A stretch of 64,000 bases of DNA from Vallitalea longa (GCF_027923465.1 NZ_BRLB01000004.1:62001-126000); one strand, 5' to 3'. Counted from the stretch's first letter, positions 1 to 9,239 are shown. Numbers and translations are program-made. The notes: generated by a model not told the origin, from the sequence alone.

Positions 1-974
1 TTGTCTGTATCAACTTGACTCAATACAGCTAAAATAGGATATTGGTATATATAACCAAAAAATTTGTTGCCTGAAAGATTACCTTTATTGTATCCATAAA
101 AATAGAAATGTCTGGCTTCTGGATTTTGCGCAGAGCATAATTTAGGTTCTATGAATGTAGCTCCGCTATTACATGAGAGTGAGTATTTTAGTTTATTGTT
201 TTCTTTGAAGTTGATCCATAGTATATTATTGTATATGAAGATTACAGGAGATATGGATTCTTTTGTAGAATAAACTTTGACTGGTTCATTCCAAGTATCA
301 TCCTTAGAAGTAAAATATATAGTATTGTTTGTGTCTCTTTCTACATATGTAACGCATATCTTATTTTCGCATAGGCATAGACTATAATCCATGAATGGAC
401 TTACTGAATTGACTATAGTTTCAAATTCTTCCCATTCTTGAGATGTAATGTTGTATTTATATAGATTCAGTTCATAATTCCCTTTCTCATTAAGTACTTG
501 ACACAAGAGATATATGATTTTATTATCAAGTATACATTCATATGGAGATGAAAGAGTAGGTACTGAGAAAAGAGATTGCGGTTCAGTTTTTTCAGTGTCC
601 TTGAATGAGTGGAATATTAAGTCGCTTGTTCGTTCATAAGGATTATAAGCACAATAGAAAATGTAATTTTTTTGATGATATAGATATTTGATATTACTTA
701 TTTGATAACTATTCTCATAATCATCCAATAAATTAGTAACTTCAAACTTATTGTTTCTCTCATATAAATGAACTAAACTGTTAGTTGAGTTCTTATAAAT
801 TATATGTATATTACTATATTCATCTAAAGATGCTGCATATTCATTATTAGTGCTTTTAGCGATAACAACTGCTCTTTGATTATATTTTATTGGATAACGT
901 CTATAGTATATACTTTCTCCAGTTTTGTCTATAAGCAAGTTCGAAGTATTATTTTTCGATAGTAAGTATGGCAT
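1..974 (-). CDS. Unknown protein, 3' end cut by window edge
   Basis: An open frame of about 324 codons runs from an ATG at 974 off the left edge with no stop, so the gene is partial. An AAAGGAGA ribosome site lies about 8 bases upstream of the ATG, which fixes the start. The protein begins MPYLLSKNNTSNLLIDKTGE and has no signal peptide or membrane segment. It is rich in Tyr, Asn, Ser and aromatic strands, with recurring patterns such as 'IYFTSKDDTWNEPVKVY' and 'LSCNSGATFIEPKL' that look like beta-propeller (sialidase/BNR-like) blades. That fold is my inference from the pattern; no catalytic motif is visible. It is divergent from the aminotransferase operon to its right. Function unknown. Confidence 0.75.
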   Translation of the reverse strand, partial: MPYLLSKNNTSNLLIDKTGESIYYRRYPIKYNQRAVVIAKSTNNEYAASLDEYSNIHIIYKNSTNSLVHLYERNNKFEVTNLLDDYENSYQISNIKYLYHQKNYIFYCAYNPYERTSDLIFHSFKDTEKTEPQSLFSVPTLSSPYECILDNKIIYLLCQVLNEKGNYELNLYKYNITSQEWEEFETIVNSVSPFMDYSLCLCENKICVTYVERDTNNTIYFTSKDDTWNEPVKVYSTKESISPVIFIYNNILWINFKENNKLKYSLSCNSGATFIEPKLCSAQNPEARHFYFYGYNKGNLSGNKFFGYIYQYPILAVLSQVDTD

Positions 975-1452
975 AAACATTTCTCCTTTATAAAGTTGTA
1001 ATAACTTATTTATTAATATATTATTCTATCCTTCAATAATTAATGCTTGAAATAAAAATAACTTAGGGTTTATTTGATTTTCAGAGATAAAATAATTAGA
1101 TAGACAAAGATTTTCTGTAAATATATTAAATAAGGTTATAAAATTATGTTTGTATGAGTAGATGCTATTAATTGTAATATGATTATTTTTGTTTGACACT
1201 AATAATTTAAATTAATAGTGTCTATAACTTAATATTGTAAAAAGAAAGAAAATTAATTCTTAATTATAAGAGATATAATTTCAATTTAGTTGTAGTATGG
1301 CTCATTTATGATATTCTTAATTTGGAGAGATAACGAAACTGTAAAAAAACAGCAATATATTATTTCTCTATGTATTATTTATCTTTCTCGAGTTATTAAG
1401 CTCATGGATGATAAATGATTAATAGTTTTTATTTAAAGTAAGGAGGCTTAAT
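975..1452. other. Intergenic region between divergent genes
   Basis: This 478-base AT-rich stretch separates the unknown minus-strand gene from the aminotransferase operon. It must hold both promoters. Apart from the near-palindrome at 1195-1222 I see no open frame, and no T-box, SAM or other riboswitch signature. Confidence 0.6.
1193..1222. promoter_or_regulatory. Near-perfect 28-bp palindrome, possible operator
   Basis: Bases 1195-1222 form a palindrome with arms GACACTA and TAGTGTC and an almost fully symmetric AT core; only one symmetric base pair breaks it. A TTGACA-like -35 element (1193-1198) overlaps its left arm. A dyad of this size over a promoter box suggests a dimeric repressor site controlling the aminotransferase-serA operon. 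The regulator is unknown. Confidence 0.4.
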
Positions 1453-2526
1453 ATGCATAAGAAATTATTTATTCCAGGACCTGTTGAGGTTAAAGATGAT
1501 GTGCTTAAGGTTATGTCTACACCTATGATTGGGCACAGAACTAAAGAAGCGTCTAAGCTTCAAAGAGACATTAGTGAAAAACTCATGAAACTATTTTATA
1601 CTAAGAATCAAATTATACTATCTACTACATCCGGCAGTGGATTAATGGAAGCTGCAGTACGTTCCTGTACTAAAAAAAGAGCTGCTATGTTTGCAGTAGG
1701 TGCATTCGGTAAGAGATGGTATGATATGGCTGTTGGTAATAATGTACCAGCTGACTTGTTTGAAGTCGAGTGGGGTACTCATACCACAAAAGAATCTGTA
1801 GATGAAGTATTGGCAACAGGCAAATATGATGTTGTTACAGTTACTCATAATGAAACATCAACAGGTGTTATGAATCCTGTTGATGAAATTGGCGAAGTTG
1901 TCAAGAAATATCCTGATGTTGTTTTTTGCGTAGATGCTGTTAGTTCAGCTGGTGGTGCTAAAATTGAAGTTGATAAATGTGGAATTGACATATGTATAAC
2001 TTCCACTCAAAAGGCTCTTGGATTACCTCCAGGACTTGCTGTTTGTTCAATTTCAGAAAAAGCTATCAATGCCGCGAGACAAGTAGAAAACAGAGGATTC
2101 TATCTAGACCTAGTTAAACTATATGATACTATTAAGAAAAAAGATCATCAATATCCATCAACACCATCATTGTCACATATGTTTGCACTTGATTATCAAC
2201 TAGATAAAATTCTAGAAGAAGGTCTTGATAATAGATTTGCAAGACATATTGAGATGGCTAAATATGTTAGAAATTGGGCAAATGAATATTTTGAGTTATT
2301 ACCTGATGAAAAATATGCGTCAAATACATTAACAAATATTAAGAATACAAGAGGAATCAGTGTAGCAGAATTAAATAAAGCTCTTGGTGAAAGAGGATTC
2401 ATGATTTCTAATGGATATGGCAAGTTGAAAGAAAAAACATTTAGAATAGCTCATATGGCAGATGCTACATTGCCTGAGGTAAAAGAACTTCTTGAGAATA
2501 TAGAAGATATACTTAATCTGAATTAA
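1453..2526 (+). CDS. Class V aminotransferase (serine/alanine-glyoxylate family)
   Basis: A 357-residue PLP-dependent fold-type I aminotransferase of the alanine-glyoxylate / serine-pyruvate / phosphoserine group. The start 'HKKLFIPGPVEVKDDVL' and GHR motif near residue 27 are typical. The PLP lysine is K187 in STQKALGLPPG, and 'VDAVSSAGG' holds the cofactor-binding Asp. AAGGAGG sits 7 bases before the ATG. It is followed by a SerA-like dehydrogenase and a DUF1015 gene with short gaps, an arrangement seen in many clostridia. The neighbours suggest it makes phosphoserine or serine from a hydroxypyruvate-type substrate; the exact substrate cannot be read from sequence. Confidence 0.9.
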   Translation: MHKKLFIPGPVEVKDDVLKVMSTPMIGHRTKEASKLQRDISEKLMKLFYTKNQIILSTTSGSGLMEAAVRSCTKKRAAMFAVGAFGKRWYDMAVGNNVPADLFEVEWGTHTTKESVDEVLATGKYDVVTVTHNETSTGVMNPVDEIGEVVKKYPDVVFCVDAVSSAGGAKIEVDKCGIDICITSTQKALGLPPGLAVCSISEKAINAARQVENRGFYLDLVKLYDTIKKKDHQYPSTPSLSHMFALDYQLDKILEEGLDNRFARHIEMAKYVRNWANEYFELLPDEKYASNTLTNIKNTRGISVAELNKALGERGFMISNGYGKLKEKTFRIAHMADATLPEVKELLENIEDILNLN

Positions 2527-2599
2527 AGAATAAGTAAATAATAATAAATAATTTTTATGTTTAATAGGTTTTAAAAGTAAGATTATTGGAGGTTATATT

Positions 2600-3502
2600 A
2601 TGGCAAAAATATTAGTTGCTGATGGTATGGATAAAAATGCTGCAAAAGAGTTAACTAATATGGGGCATGAACTAGTTAAGGAACATTTGGAAGTAGAAGA
2701 GTTAAAAGAACAATTAGGTGATTTTGATGCAGTTATTATTAGATCCGCTACTAAAATCAGAAAAGAAATAATTGATGCAGTGTGTGGAAGTAATCTAAAG
2801 TTAATCATTAGAGCTGGAGTAGGACTTGACAATATTGATGTATCGTATGCAAGAGAAAAAGGTATTGCAGTTGAAAATACTCCAAAAGCCAGCAGTGCTT
2901 CAGTTGCAGAACTTACAATCGCTCATATGTTTTCATTGGCTAGATTTCTATATATATCCAATGTAACAATGAGAGAAGGCATGTGGTACAAAAAAGCTTA
3001 TAAAGGTACTGAATTAGCTGGTAAGACACTAGGACTCATAGGATTTGGTAGAATTGCTGTGGAAGTGGCAAAAAAAGCTAGTGTTCTAGGTATGAAAGTC
3101 ATTTATACAGATATTATAGCTAAGGATGGATACGATGAATATAGTTGTGTAAGCAAAGAAGAAGTGTTGAAAACTGCTGATTTCATTTCATTACATATTC
3201 CATTTATTAAAGAGATTGGACCAGTTCTTAGTGAAAAAGAATTCAATATGATGAAAGATGGAGTTTTCGTTATAAACTGTGCTAGAGGTGGCGTAGTTGA
3301 TGAGGCTGCTTTAATTAATGCTCTTAATTCAGGCAAGGTAGCTGGTGCAGCCATTGATGTATATGAAGAAGAACCTACCAAAAATAAAAAATTATTGACC
3401 CATGAAAAAGTTTCCTTAACACCTCATATTGGAGCATCAACTAAAGAGGCTCAAGCTAGAATAGGTTTAGAAATAATTGATAAGATAAAAGAATATTTTT
3501 AG
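2600..3502 (+). CDS. serA: D-2-hydroxyacid dehydrogenase, SerA-like (phosphoglycerate dehydrogenase)
   Basis: A 300-residue NAD-dependent D-2-hydroxyacid dehydrogenase. The Rossmann glycine motif is LIGFGRIA, and the catalytic triad reads R229 (ARGG), E258 (EEEP) and H276 (TPHIGAST). It is short: the C-terminal ACT regulatory domain of long SerA enzymes is absent, so serine feedback through ACT is not expected. TTGGAGG precedes the ATG. Position directly after a serine-family aminotransferase supports 3-phosphoglycerate oxidation in serine synthesis; hydroxypyruvate or glyoxylate reduction is the alternative. Probably cotranscribed with its neighbours (73-base gap upstream, 31 downstream). 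Confidence 0.85.
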   Translation: MAKILVADGMDKNAAKELTNMGHELVKEHLEVEELKEQLGDFDAVIIRSATKIRKEIIDAVCGSNLKLIIRAGVGLDNIDVSYAREKGIAVENTPKASSASVAELTIAHMFSLARFLYISNVTMREGMWYKKAYKGTELAGKTLGLIGFGRIAVEVAKKASVLGMKVIYTDIIAKDGYDEYSCVSKEEVLKTADFISLHIPFIKEIGPVLSEKEFNMMKDGVFVINCARGGVVDEAALINALNSGKVAGAAIDVYEEEPTKNKKLLTHEKVSLTPHIGASTKEAQARIGLEIIDKIKEYF

Positions 3503-3533
3503 TATGTACAATGTTTTGATAGGAGGTTAACAT

Positions 3534-4778
3534 ATGGCTGTCGTAAGACCTTTTAAGGGAATTAGGCCCAGTAAAGATTTAGTGGAAAAAGTTGCTTCTC
3601 TACCTTATGATGTTATGAATAGAGAAGAAGCAAAAAATATGGCTAATGGTAATGAATACTCTTTTTTACATGTTGTAAGAGCAGAAATAGATGTAGAAGA
3701 TGATATGGATCAATATAATCCTATTGTTTATAAAACAGCAAGGAAGAATCTTGATAAAATGATTGATGATAAGATTTTAGTTACAGAAGATAAGCCTTGC
3801 TATTATATTTATAGACAGATAATGTTCGGTAGGGTTCAAACAGGGATTGTCGGATGTACATCTATTGATGATTACATGAATAATGTCATAAAGAAACATG
3901 AATTTACTAGACCAGCTAAAGAAGTAGATAGAATTAACAATTTCGATTATTGTAATGCCAATACAGCACCTATATTCTTGACATATAGAAAAAATAATGA
4001 ACTAAATACAATAATTAATGATTATATTAAGTTTAATAAGCCTATTTACAATTTTACAAGTGAAGATGACATTACACATATTGTATGGGCAATCAATGGA
4101 GATTCCATAGTAGATAATATCAACAATATATTCAAAAACATTGATTATTTGTATATAGCTGATGGACATCATCGTTCAGCTTCATCTGTTAAAGTGGGTT
4201 TGAAAAGAAGAGAAGAAAATTCAGATTATACAGGTGAAGAGGAGTTTAATTACTTTCTATCTGTTATTTTCCCTGATGAAGATTTATTCATTATGGATTA
4301 TAACAGAGTAGTAAAAGATTTGAATGGTTATACAGTAGAGGAATTTATTAATAAAATCAGTAATAAATTTATAGTAGAAGAATATTCACAAGGAAGTTAC
4401 AGACCAGATAAAAAGCATACTTTTGGAATGTACTTAGATGGTAAATGGTATAAGCTTACTGCTAAGGATAGTATAACTAATAAGGAGAATATAGTTGAAA
4501 GACTTGATGTAGCTATTCTCCAAGATAATTTATTAGGTCCTATTCTTAATATAGAAGATCCTAGAACTGATAAGAGAATAGATTTTATTGGTGGTATAAG
4601 GGGTCTGGAAGAACTAGAGAAACGAGTTGATGAAGGTATGAAAGTTGCTTTTTCAATGTATCCAACAACTATAGACGATTTAATGGAAGTTGCTGATACA
4701 GGTGAAGTGATGCCTCCAAAATCAACTTGGTTCGAACCTAAATTAAGAAGTGGATTATTTATCCACAGATTAAGCTAA
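3534..4778 (+). CDS. DUF1015 family protein
   Basis: A 414-residue soluble protein of the DUF1015 family, recognised from its start 'VVRPFKGIRPSKDLVEKVAS', the 'SLPYDVMNREEA' segment and the central 'YIADGHHRSAS' motif. AGGAGG lies just upstream of the ATG. In many anaerobes this family travels with a class V aminotransferase and a SerA-type dehydrogenase, exactly as here, so a role linked to serine metabolism is likely. Its reaction is not established to my knowledge. The ADGHHR motif resembles a nucleotide- or phosphate-handling site, but that is inference. Last gene of the operon, followed by a hairpin terminator. Confidence 0.85.
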   Translation: MAVVRPFKGIRPSKDLVEKVASLPYDVMNREEAKNMANGNEYSFLHVVRAEIDVEDDMDQYNPIVYKTARKNLDKMIDDKILVTEDKPCYYIYRQIMFGRVQTGIVGCTSIDDYMNNVIKKHEFTRPAKEVDRINNFDYCNANTAPIFLTYRKNNELNTIINDYIKFNKPIYNFTSEDDITHIVWAINGDSIVDNINNIFKNIDYLYIADGHHRSASSVKVGLKRREENSDYTGEEEFNYFLSVIFPDEDLFIMDYNRVVKDLNGYTVEEFINKISNKFIVEEYSQGSYRPDKKHTFGMYLDGKWYKLTAKDSITNKENIVERLDVAILQDNLLGPILNIEDPRTDKRIDFIGGIRGLEELEKRVDEGMKVAFSMYPTTIDDLMEVADTGEVMPPKSTWFEPKLRSGLFIHRLS

Positions 4779-4802
4779 AACAGTATAAACACAAATATTT
4801 TG

Positions 4803-4857
4803 TAGCAGTGATTAAATTATGATTAATATTGAGCCAGAATTTAGTCACTGCTATTTT
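4803..4857 (+). terminator. Hairpin terminator after DUF1015 gene
   Basis: Arms TAGCAGTGATTAAAT (4803-4817) and ATTTAGTCACTGCTA (4839-4853) pair over 15 positions with one mismatch, followed by TTTT. It closes the three-gene operon and separates it from fabG. Confidence 0.7.
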
Positions 4858-4880
4858 AAAATTAAAAAGGAGGAGTATAT

Positions 4881-5621
4881 TTGAAGTTAGAAGGTAAAGT
4901 TGCGCTTATTACAGGAGCAGGACGTGGCATCGGTGCTGCCACAGCAATTAAATTTGCACAAGAGGGAGCAAGAGTAGTAATAGCTTCTTTATTTGAAAAT
5001 GAAGTAGAAGAAACAGTCAATAAGATAAAGGATATGAGTAATGAAGCTATAGGTATTACAGTTGACGTAACTGATAGACAGCAGGTTGAAACCATGATCA
5101 GAAAAACATTAGATGCTTATAGGAGATTGGATATTATAGTGAACAATGCTGGCATTACAGCTGATGGTACATTAGTGAAAATGACTGAAGAAAACTTTGA
5201 TAAGGTTGTAGATGTTAACTTAAAGGGTGTCTATAATTGTGCTCAGGCTGCAGCTAGAGTTATGATTGAACAAGGCAACGGAGTTATATTGAATGCGACA
5301 TCAGTTGTGGGGCTATATGGCAATTATGGTCAGACCAACTATGCTGCCACTAAATGGGGTGTAATAGGTATGACTAAAACATGGGCAAAAGAATTAGGTA
5401 AAAAAGGCATTAGAGTCAATGCTGTAGCTCCTGGATTCATTCTTACGCCTATGACCGAAAAAATGCCTGAGAAAGTTCTGAATATGATGAGGGATAAGGC
5501 TCCTATGAAGAGATTAGGTTTGCCAGAAGATGTTGCAAATGCATATTTGTATTTAGCTTCTGATGAAGCAAGCTTCGTAACGGGTTCTGTTCTTGAAGTA
5601 ACAGGTGGTATTGTATTATAA
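4881..5621 (+). CDS. fabG: 3-oxoacyl-ACP / acetoacetyl-CoA reductase (SDR)
   Basis: A 246-residue classical short-chain dehydrogenase. TGAGRGIG near the N-terminus binds the nucleotide, NNAG is present, and the catalytic residues are S141, Y154 and K158 (YAATK). The start is TTG, set by AAAGGAGG 8 bases upstream. It belongs to the FabG/PhaB group. Because a thiolase follows 47 bases downstream and no ACP or FAS genes are near, reduction of acetoacetyl-CoA is at least as likely as a role in fatty-acid synthesis. No PHA synthase is seen, so a polymer pathway is not supported by this window. Confidence 0.88.
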   Translation: MKLEGKVALITGAGRGIGAATAIKFAQEGARVVIASLFENEVEETVNKIKDMSNEAIGITVDVTDRQQVETMIRKTLDAYRRLDIIVNNAGITADGTLVKMTEENFDKVVDVNLKGVYNCAQAAARVMIEQGNGVILNATSVVGLYGNYGQTNYAATKWGVIGMTKTWAKELGKKGIRVNAVAPGFILTPMTEKMPEKVLNMMRDKAPMKRLGLPEDVANAYLYLASDEASFVTGSVLEVTGGIVL

Positions 5622-5668
5622 AAAAAGGAAGATGATAGGAAAATATTTCTGGAGAGGATTGGGTATTT

Positions 5669-6847
5669 ATGAGAGAAGTAGTAATTGTAGGTGCGGCGAG
5701 AACACCGATAGGTAAATTTGGAGGTGGTTTAACTAAGCTCTCTGCTGTTGAACTAGGGGTGGTTGCAGCGAAGGCGGCTATAGAAAGATCAGGGGTAAAA
5801 GCAGAATTGATTGATGAAGTATTGATAGGTAATGTTCTAACTGCTGGACTTGGTCAAAATACTGCCAGACAAATAGCTATCGGTTCAGGTATTCCAGAAA
5901 CTACACCTGCAATCACAATCAATAAGGTATGTGGTTCAGGACTTAGAACTGTAAGTATGGCAGCACAATTCATCATGCTTGGAGATGCAGATATAGTACT
6001 TGCTGGTGGTGCGGAAAGTATGAGTAATGCGCCTTATCTAATCAACAAAGCAAGATGGGGTCAGAGAATGGGTAATGGCGAACTTGTTGATTCAATGATA
6101 AATGATGGACTTACAGATATATTCAACAAATATCATATGGGTATTACTGCTGAAAATATTGCTAATAGATGGAATGTAACAAGAGAAGAACAAGATGAAT
6201 TTTCTCTTAACAGTCAGTTGAAAGCTGAAAAAGCCCAAAAAGAAGATAGATTTCAAGATGAAATAGTGCCAGTGGTAATTCCACAACGAAAGGGAGAGCC
6301 TATAGTTCTAAATAAAGATGAATTTCCAAAACACGGAATGACTATAGAAAAACTTGGAAAATTAAGACCAGCATTTGATAAGGAAGGTACTGTTACAGCA
6401 GGAAATGCTTCTGGCATTAATGATGGGGCATCAATGCTAGTTGTAATGGCAAAAGAGAAAGCAGAGGAATTGGGTATTAAGCCTCTAGTTACAATTAAAT
6501 CTTATGCCTCTGCTGCTCTTGACCCAAGTATCATGGGGTATGCACCAGTACCAGCTACAAAAAAAGCCTTAGAAAAAGCTTCAATGACAGTAGATGATCT
6601 TGATTTAATAGAAGCTAATGAGGCATTTGCAGCACAATCCATTGCTGTACTTAGAGATTTAGGATTGGATAAAGAAAAAGTCAATGTAAATGGTGGAGCT
6701 ATAGCATTAGGTCATCCAATAGGAGCATCTGGAGCACGTATTTTAATTACACTCATTTATGAAATGATTAAAAGAGAGTGTAAGACAGGATTGGCTACTT
6801 TGTGTATTGGCGGGGGTCAAGGAACCGCTATGATAGTAGAAAGATAA
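5669..6847 (+). CDS. thlA: Acetyl-CoA C-acetyltransferase (thiolase)
   Basis: A 392-residue biosynthetic-type thiolase that condenses two acetyl-CoA to acetoacetyl-CoA. The acyl-carrying cysteine is C88 (NKVCGSGL), with H349 (GHPIGASG) and the second cysteine C379 (CIGGGQG) completing the active site. Length matches clostridial ThlA. A GAGAGGATTGGG ribosome site precedes ATG 5669. It follows the FabG-like reductase and probably shares its transcript, giving an acetyl-CoA to 3-hydroxybutyryl-CoA module. A strong hairpin terminator follows. Confidence 0.92.
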   Translation: MREVVIVGAARTPIGKFGGGLTKLSAVELGVVAAKAAIERSGVKAELIDEVLIGNVLTAGLGQNTARQIAIGSGIPETTPAITINKVCGSGLRTVSMAAQFIMLGDADIVLAGGAESMSNAPYLINKARWGQRMGNGELVDSMINDGLTDIFNKYHMGITAENIANRWNVTREEQDEFSLNSQLKAEKAQKEDRFQDEIVPVVIPQRKGEPIVLNKDEFPKHGMTIEKLGKLRPAFDKEGTVTAGNASGINDGASMLVVMAKEKAEELGIKPLVTIKSYASAALDPSIMGYAPVPATKKALEKASMTVDDLDLIEANEAFAAQSIAVLRDLGLDKEKVNVNGGAIALGHPIGASGARILITLIYEMIKRECKTGLATLCIGGGQGTAMIVER

Positions 6848-6853
6848 CATAGG

Positions 6854-6907
6854 TTAAGGTTATGCTGTATATATTATTATAAATGGCATAGCCTTAATTT
6901 GCTTTTT
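6854..6907 (+). terminator. Terminator after thiolase
   Basis: Arms TTAAGGTTATGC (6854-6865) and GCATAGCCTTAA (6886-6897) pair with one G-U, followed by TTTGCTTTTT. It ends the fabG-thlA transcript. Confidence 0.75.
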
Positions 6908-6968
6908 GCAGGTTTTATAGTTAAGAATTAAAGATTACATAAGATTTGATTATTTTTAGCGTAAATTA

Positions 6969-7418
6969 TTAATTGATTTCAAGATTATCTTTATTGAATT
7001 GGCAAAATCTATTTCCTATTTCTAGAACACAGGGAACACCATTTACTAATGATGTAAGGTCTATATCATCTTTCTTAATGCTTTCCGATAACTCCCATAT
7101 TGTAGCTGTTCCTATAGGTTTGTCATTTTGGTAAAAAGATATTTTACAATAAGGGGCAGTTTTTTTCTGAGATATGTAGTTATTGAATTTGTTTATTTCA
7201 GTTATTGAAAAAATATCTTGTTTTAACAAGTAAAGATTTTCATCAATATAAATATCAGAAGTATTACTGGAGGTATATTTAATTTTAATTTTATCTGCTT
7301 CTTGTAAAGATTCTATTGTGTTTAACCATTTTTTGCCGCTGGGTTGTCTTATAACAGCAGTTATTATTAACAATGTTCCAATTATAGTACAAATAATATA
7401 AAATTTCTTATTTTTCAT
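6969..7418 (-). CDS. Membrane-anchored or secreted protein of unknown function
   Basis: A 149-residue protein starting at ATG 7418 with an AGAAGGTG ribosome site. Residues 5-23 are a single hydrophobic segment (FYIICTIIGTLLIITAVI) after a short basic head, so it is an N-in anchor or uncleaved signal. The rest is soluble, with 'SLQEADKIKIKYTS' and a C-terminal 'GVPCVLEIGNRFCQFNKD' segment containing two Cys. I recognise no family. It stands alone, reading left, between the thiolase terminator and the split cysteine-rich gene. Confidence 0.7.
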   Translation of the reverse strand: MKNKKFYIICTIIGTLLIITAVIRQPSGKKWLNTIESLQEADKIKIKYTSSNTSDIYIDENLYLLKQDIFSITEINKFNNYISQKKTAPYCKISFYQNDKPIGTATIWELSESIKKDDIDLTSLVNGVPCVLEIGNRFCQFNKDNLEIN

Positions 7419-7470
7419 TGGTACACCTTCTTTTGGTTGTTTGAGTATACATATTATAAATCAAATAAAA

Positions 7471-7500
7471 TACCTAATAGTAATTATATATTATTAGGTA
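7471..7500. repeat. Short inverted repeat
   Basis: TACCTAATA (7471-7479) and TATTAGGTA (7492-7500) are perfect 9-base arms around a 12-base AT loop, between two minus-strand genes. It could be a weak terminator or an operator; no poly-T run follows on either strand. Confidence 0.35.
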
Positions 7501-7530
7501 GATTTGAAATTAATTTTTAGTTATGTACCT

Positions 7531-7554
7531 AGAGCCTAACATTAGTTAGACTCT
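7531..7554 (-). terminator. Possible terminator of the split cysteine-rich gene
   Basis: AGAGCCTAAC (7531-7540) and GTTAGACTCT (7545-7554) form a 10-base stem with one mismatch and a 4-base loop, 16 bases past the stop of the 3' gene piece on the minus strand. Only a weak U-rich tail follows. Confidence 0.4.
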
Positions 7555-7570
7555 ATGATGCTATTATAGA

Positions 7571-7798
7571 TTATAAGCAAGTATCACACTCTTTTTTAGT
7601 AGCTGCTTCGTCTGTTGGAGTTGGATCTTCTACTGGATCATAACAACATGCATTAAATGTTTTTGGCCTAGTACATAATTCTAGTGGTTGAATACTCTGT
7701 TCTAATAAGTCACCTTCAACAAATTCTAAGCAACGATTTTGTTCACATGGATTTATTGGTATGCATTTTGGTGGAACGCAGAGTCCTGTATGCAACAA
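7571..7798 (-). CDS. 3' piece of a split cysteine-rich (probably spore-related) protein
   Basis: An open frame of 75 codons (from a TTG at 7798) that has no ribosome site of its own because it begins inside the att-like site at the end of a recombinase gene. It encodes a Cys/Pro-rich tail: LCVPPKCIPINPCEQ near the start, ELCTRP and FNACCYDP in the middle, and ending ECDTCL. I read it as the missing C-terminus of the cysteine-rich protein at 12350-13111. On the minus strand, CAT ACA GGA here lines up in frame with CAT GCA GGA there, and joining at the shared GGA codon adds the 70 residues from 7783 to 7574 to the 247-residue upstream part. In the present arrangement it is probably not translated. 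Confidence 0.75.
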   Translation of the reverse strand: MLHTGLCVPPKCIPINPCEQNRCLEFVEGDLLEQSIQPLELCTRPKTFNACCYDPVEDPTPTDEAATKKECDTCL

Positions 7799-7805
7799 AT
7801 TACCC
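7766..7805 (-). other. attL-like recombination site
   Basis: Forty bases centred on the GG of CAGGA (7785-7786, minus strand). The element-side half carries GGGTAA at 7805-7800, the mirror image of TTACCC in the right site. The recombinase stop codon TAA (7802-7800) lies inside this half. The other half is coding sequence of the split gene. Confidence 0.7.
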
Positions 7806-9239
7806 GATAAAATAATAGTATATTTTTATATACTTATCCCTTGAACTAATGACAATTTTATCAACGAATGTTTTAATTATTTTGTTTTTTTCTAGTTGGG
7901 TTAATTCACTTGATTTAAGAAGTTCTATATTATTTTTAAATTTTATTCTATTAAAACTTGATTTGATTTTATTATTAATTTTGTTTAACTCTTCTAGAGT
8001 TTGTTCTTCTTCAGTTCTTATTAATGATTTTTTCTTTTTATATTCTTCTAAGGTATCAATTTCAGCCAAATATGCATCATTAGCTAATACATATTTTCTC
8101 TGGACAGTTTTTAATTTTAAGTTAAGAACATTTTGATCTTCAGGGTTATATTTGTCATCAATTCTTTTTGCATTTATGGTATTATTATTTAAATCATTTT
8201 CCATTGTTTCAATTACCATTTTTCCTAATTTATTAAGACTTATATTGTTTGGTGTTTTGCAAATACCATTTTTTCTATTACAGCAATAATATGATACATA
8301 TTTATTTTTAATTATCGTTGATGTCATACTACCATGACAATGTTTACATCTTAGTAATCCACTTAACCAATATTTTCTAGCTTGCTTTTTTGGTGAACTT
8401 GACATTAATTTACTTAAATAAATTTTTTCTTGAGCTTTATGCCATAATTCTTTAGAAATTATAGGTTCGTGAGAGTTTTCTATTATAATCCAATCTTTAT
8501 TATCATTAGCGATACTTTGAGAGCCTTGACGGTAATTATATCTATGAGCACCATAATAACAAGGGTTTTGAATAACATATTTTAATCCCCTTGTTGTAAA
8601 CATGGTATTGTTTTTTGTTCTAATATTTTTATTATTAAGATATCTGCTAATTTCTAATACTGAATAATCTTTTTTTACGAATAGCTCAAATATCTCTTTT
8701 ACAATAGCAGAATAATAATCATCTATTTGTAATATCTTGTTTGTAAGTTTATAGCCTAAAGGAAGAGTACCAGAATGTTCACCTCTATTAGCTTTTTCAA
8801 ACATTCCCTTTTTAACTTCATCAGCTAAGTTAAGGCTGTAGTATTCAGCCATAGCTTCTAACATAGCTTCTAAAATTATAGAGAATTTATCGTCTTCTAA
8901 TTGTTCAGTTATACTTATAACTTTTATATCGCAGTCTTTTCTAAGAAGTGATTTATAGACAACGGAATCTTCCCTATTACGTGCAAATCTATCAAATCTA
9001 TGGACTAATATTACATCAAATGGTTTGGGTTTAGTTTTTGCAATACTAATCATATGCATGAATGCAGGTCGTATTTCAGCTTTTCTACCTGAAATACCTT
9101 CGTCAGAAAAAATATAATTATAGTCAATAATATAATCATTTTTTTTTGCATATTCTATCAATTGTTTTTTTTGTGCATCTGGGCTGTATTCAGTTTGATC
9201 GTCAGTAGAGACGCGTATATATAATGCAGCTCTTTCCAT
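7800..9239 (-). CDS. Large serine recombinase
   Basis: A serine recombinase of 479 residues from ATG 9239. An AAAAGGGG ribosome site 9 bases upstream favours this start over a TTG ten codons earlier. The N-terminal resolvase domain starts MERAALYIRVSTDDQ with catalytic S11, and 'FDVILVHRFDRFARN' is the usual second motif. A 'Recombinase' DNA-binding domain (about residues 160-270), a CxxC zinc ribbon (CKHCHGS...YYCCNRKNGIC) and a C-terminal coiled coil follow, the size and order of SpoIVCA-type or phage integrases. Its last codon and stop (GGG TAA) are part of the attL-like site. It is probably the enzyme that excises the surrounding element. A TGCTATAAT extended -10 lies at 9371-9379. Confidence 0.93.
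   Translation of the reverse strand: MERAALYIRVSTDDQTEYSPDAQKKQLIEYAKKNDYIIDYNYIFSDEGISGRKAEIRPAFMHMISIAKTKPKPFDVILVHRFDRFARNREDSVVYKSLLRKDCDIKVISITEQLEDDKFSIILEAMLEAMAEYYSLNLADEVKKGMFEKANRGEHSGTLPLGYKLTNKILQIDDYYSAIVKEIFELFVKKDYSVLEISRYLNNKNIRTKNNTMFTTRGLKYVIQNPCYYGAHRYNYRQGSQSIANDNKDWIIIENSHEPIISKELWHKAQEKIYLSKLMSSSPKKQARKYWLSGLLRCKHCHGSMTSTIIKNKYVSYYCCNRKNGICKTPNNISLNKLGKMVIETMENDLNNNTINAKRIDDKYNPEDQNVLNLKLKTVQRKYVLANDAYLAEIDTLEEYKKKKSLIRTEEEQTLEELNKINNKIKSSFNRIKFKNNIELLKSSELTQLEKNKIIKTFVDKIVISSRDKYIKIYYYFIG

Noticed and set aside
975-1452. T-box or riboswitch in the leader of the aminotransferase operon
   Set aside because: No AGGGTGGNACCGCG antiterminator motif and no specifier-type stem; only the 28-bp palindrome stands out.
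4881-6847. Polyhydroxybutyrate synthesis cluster
   Set aside because: The reductase and thiolase fit, but there is no PHA synthase or phasin gene in the window.
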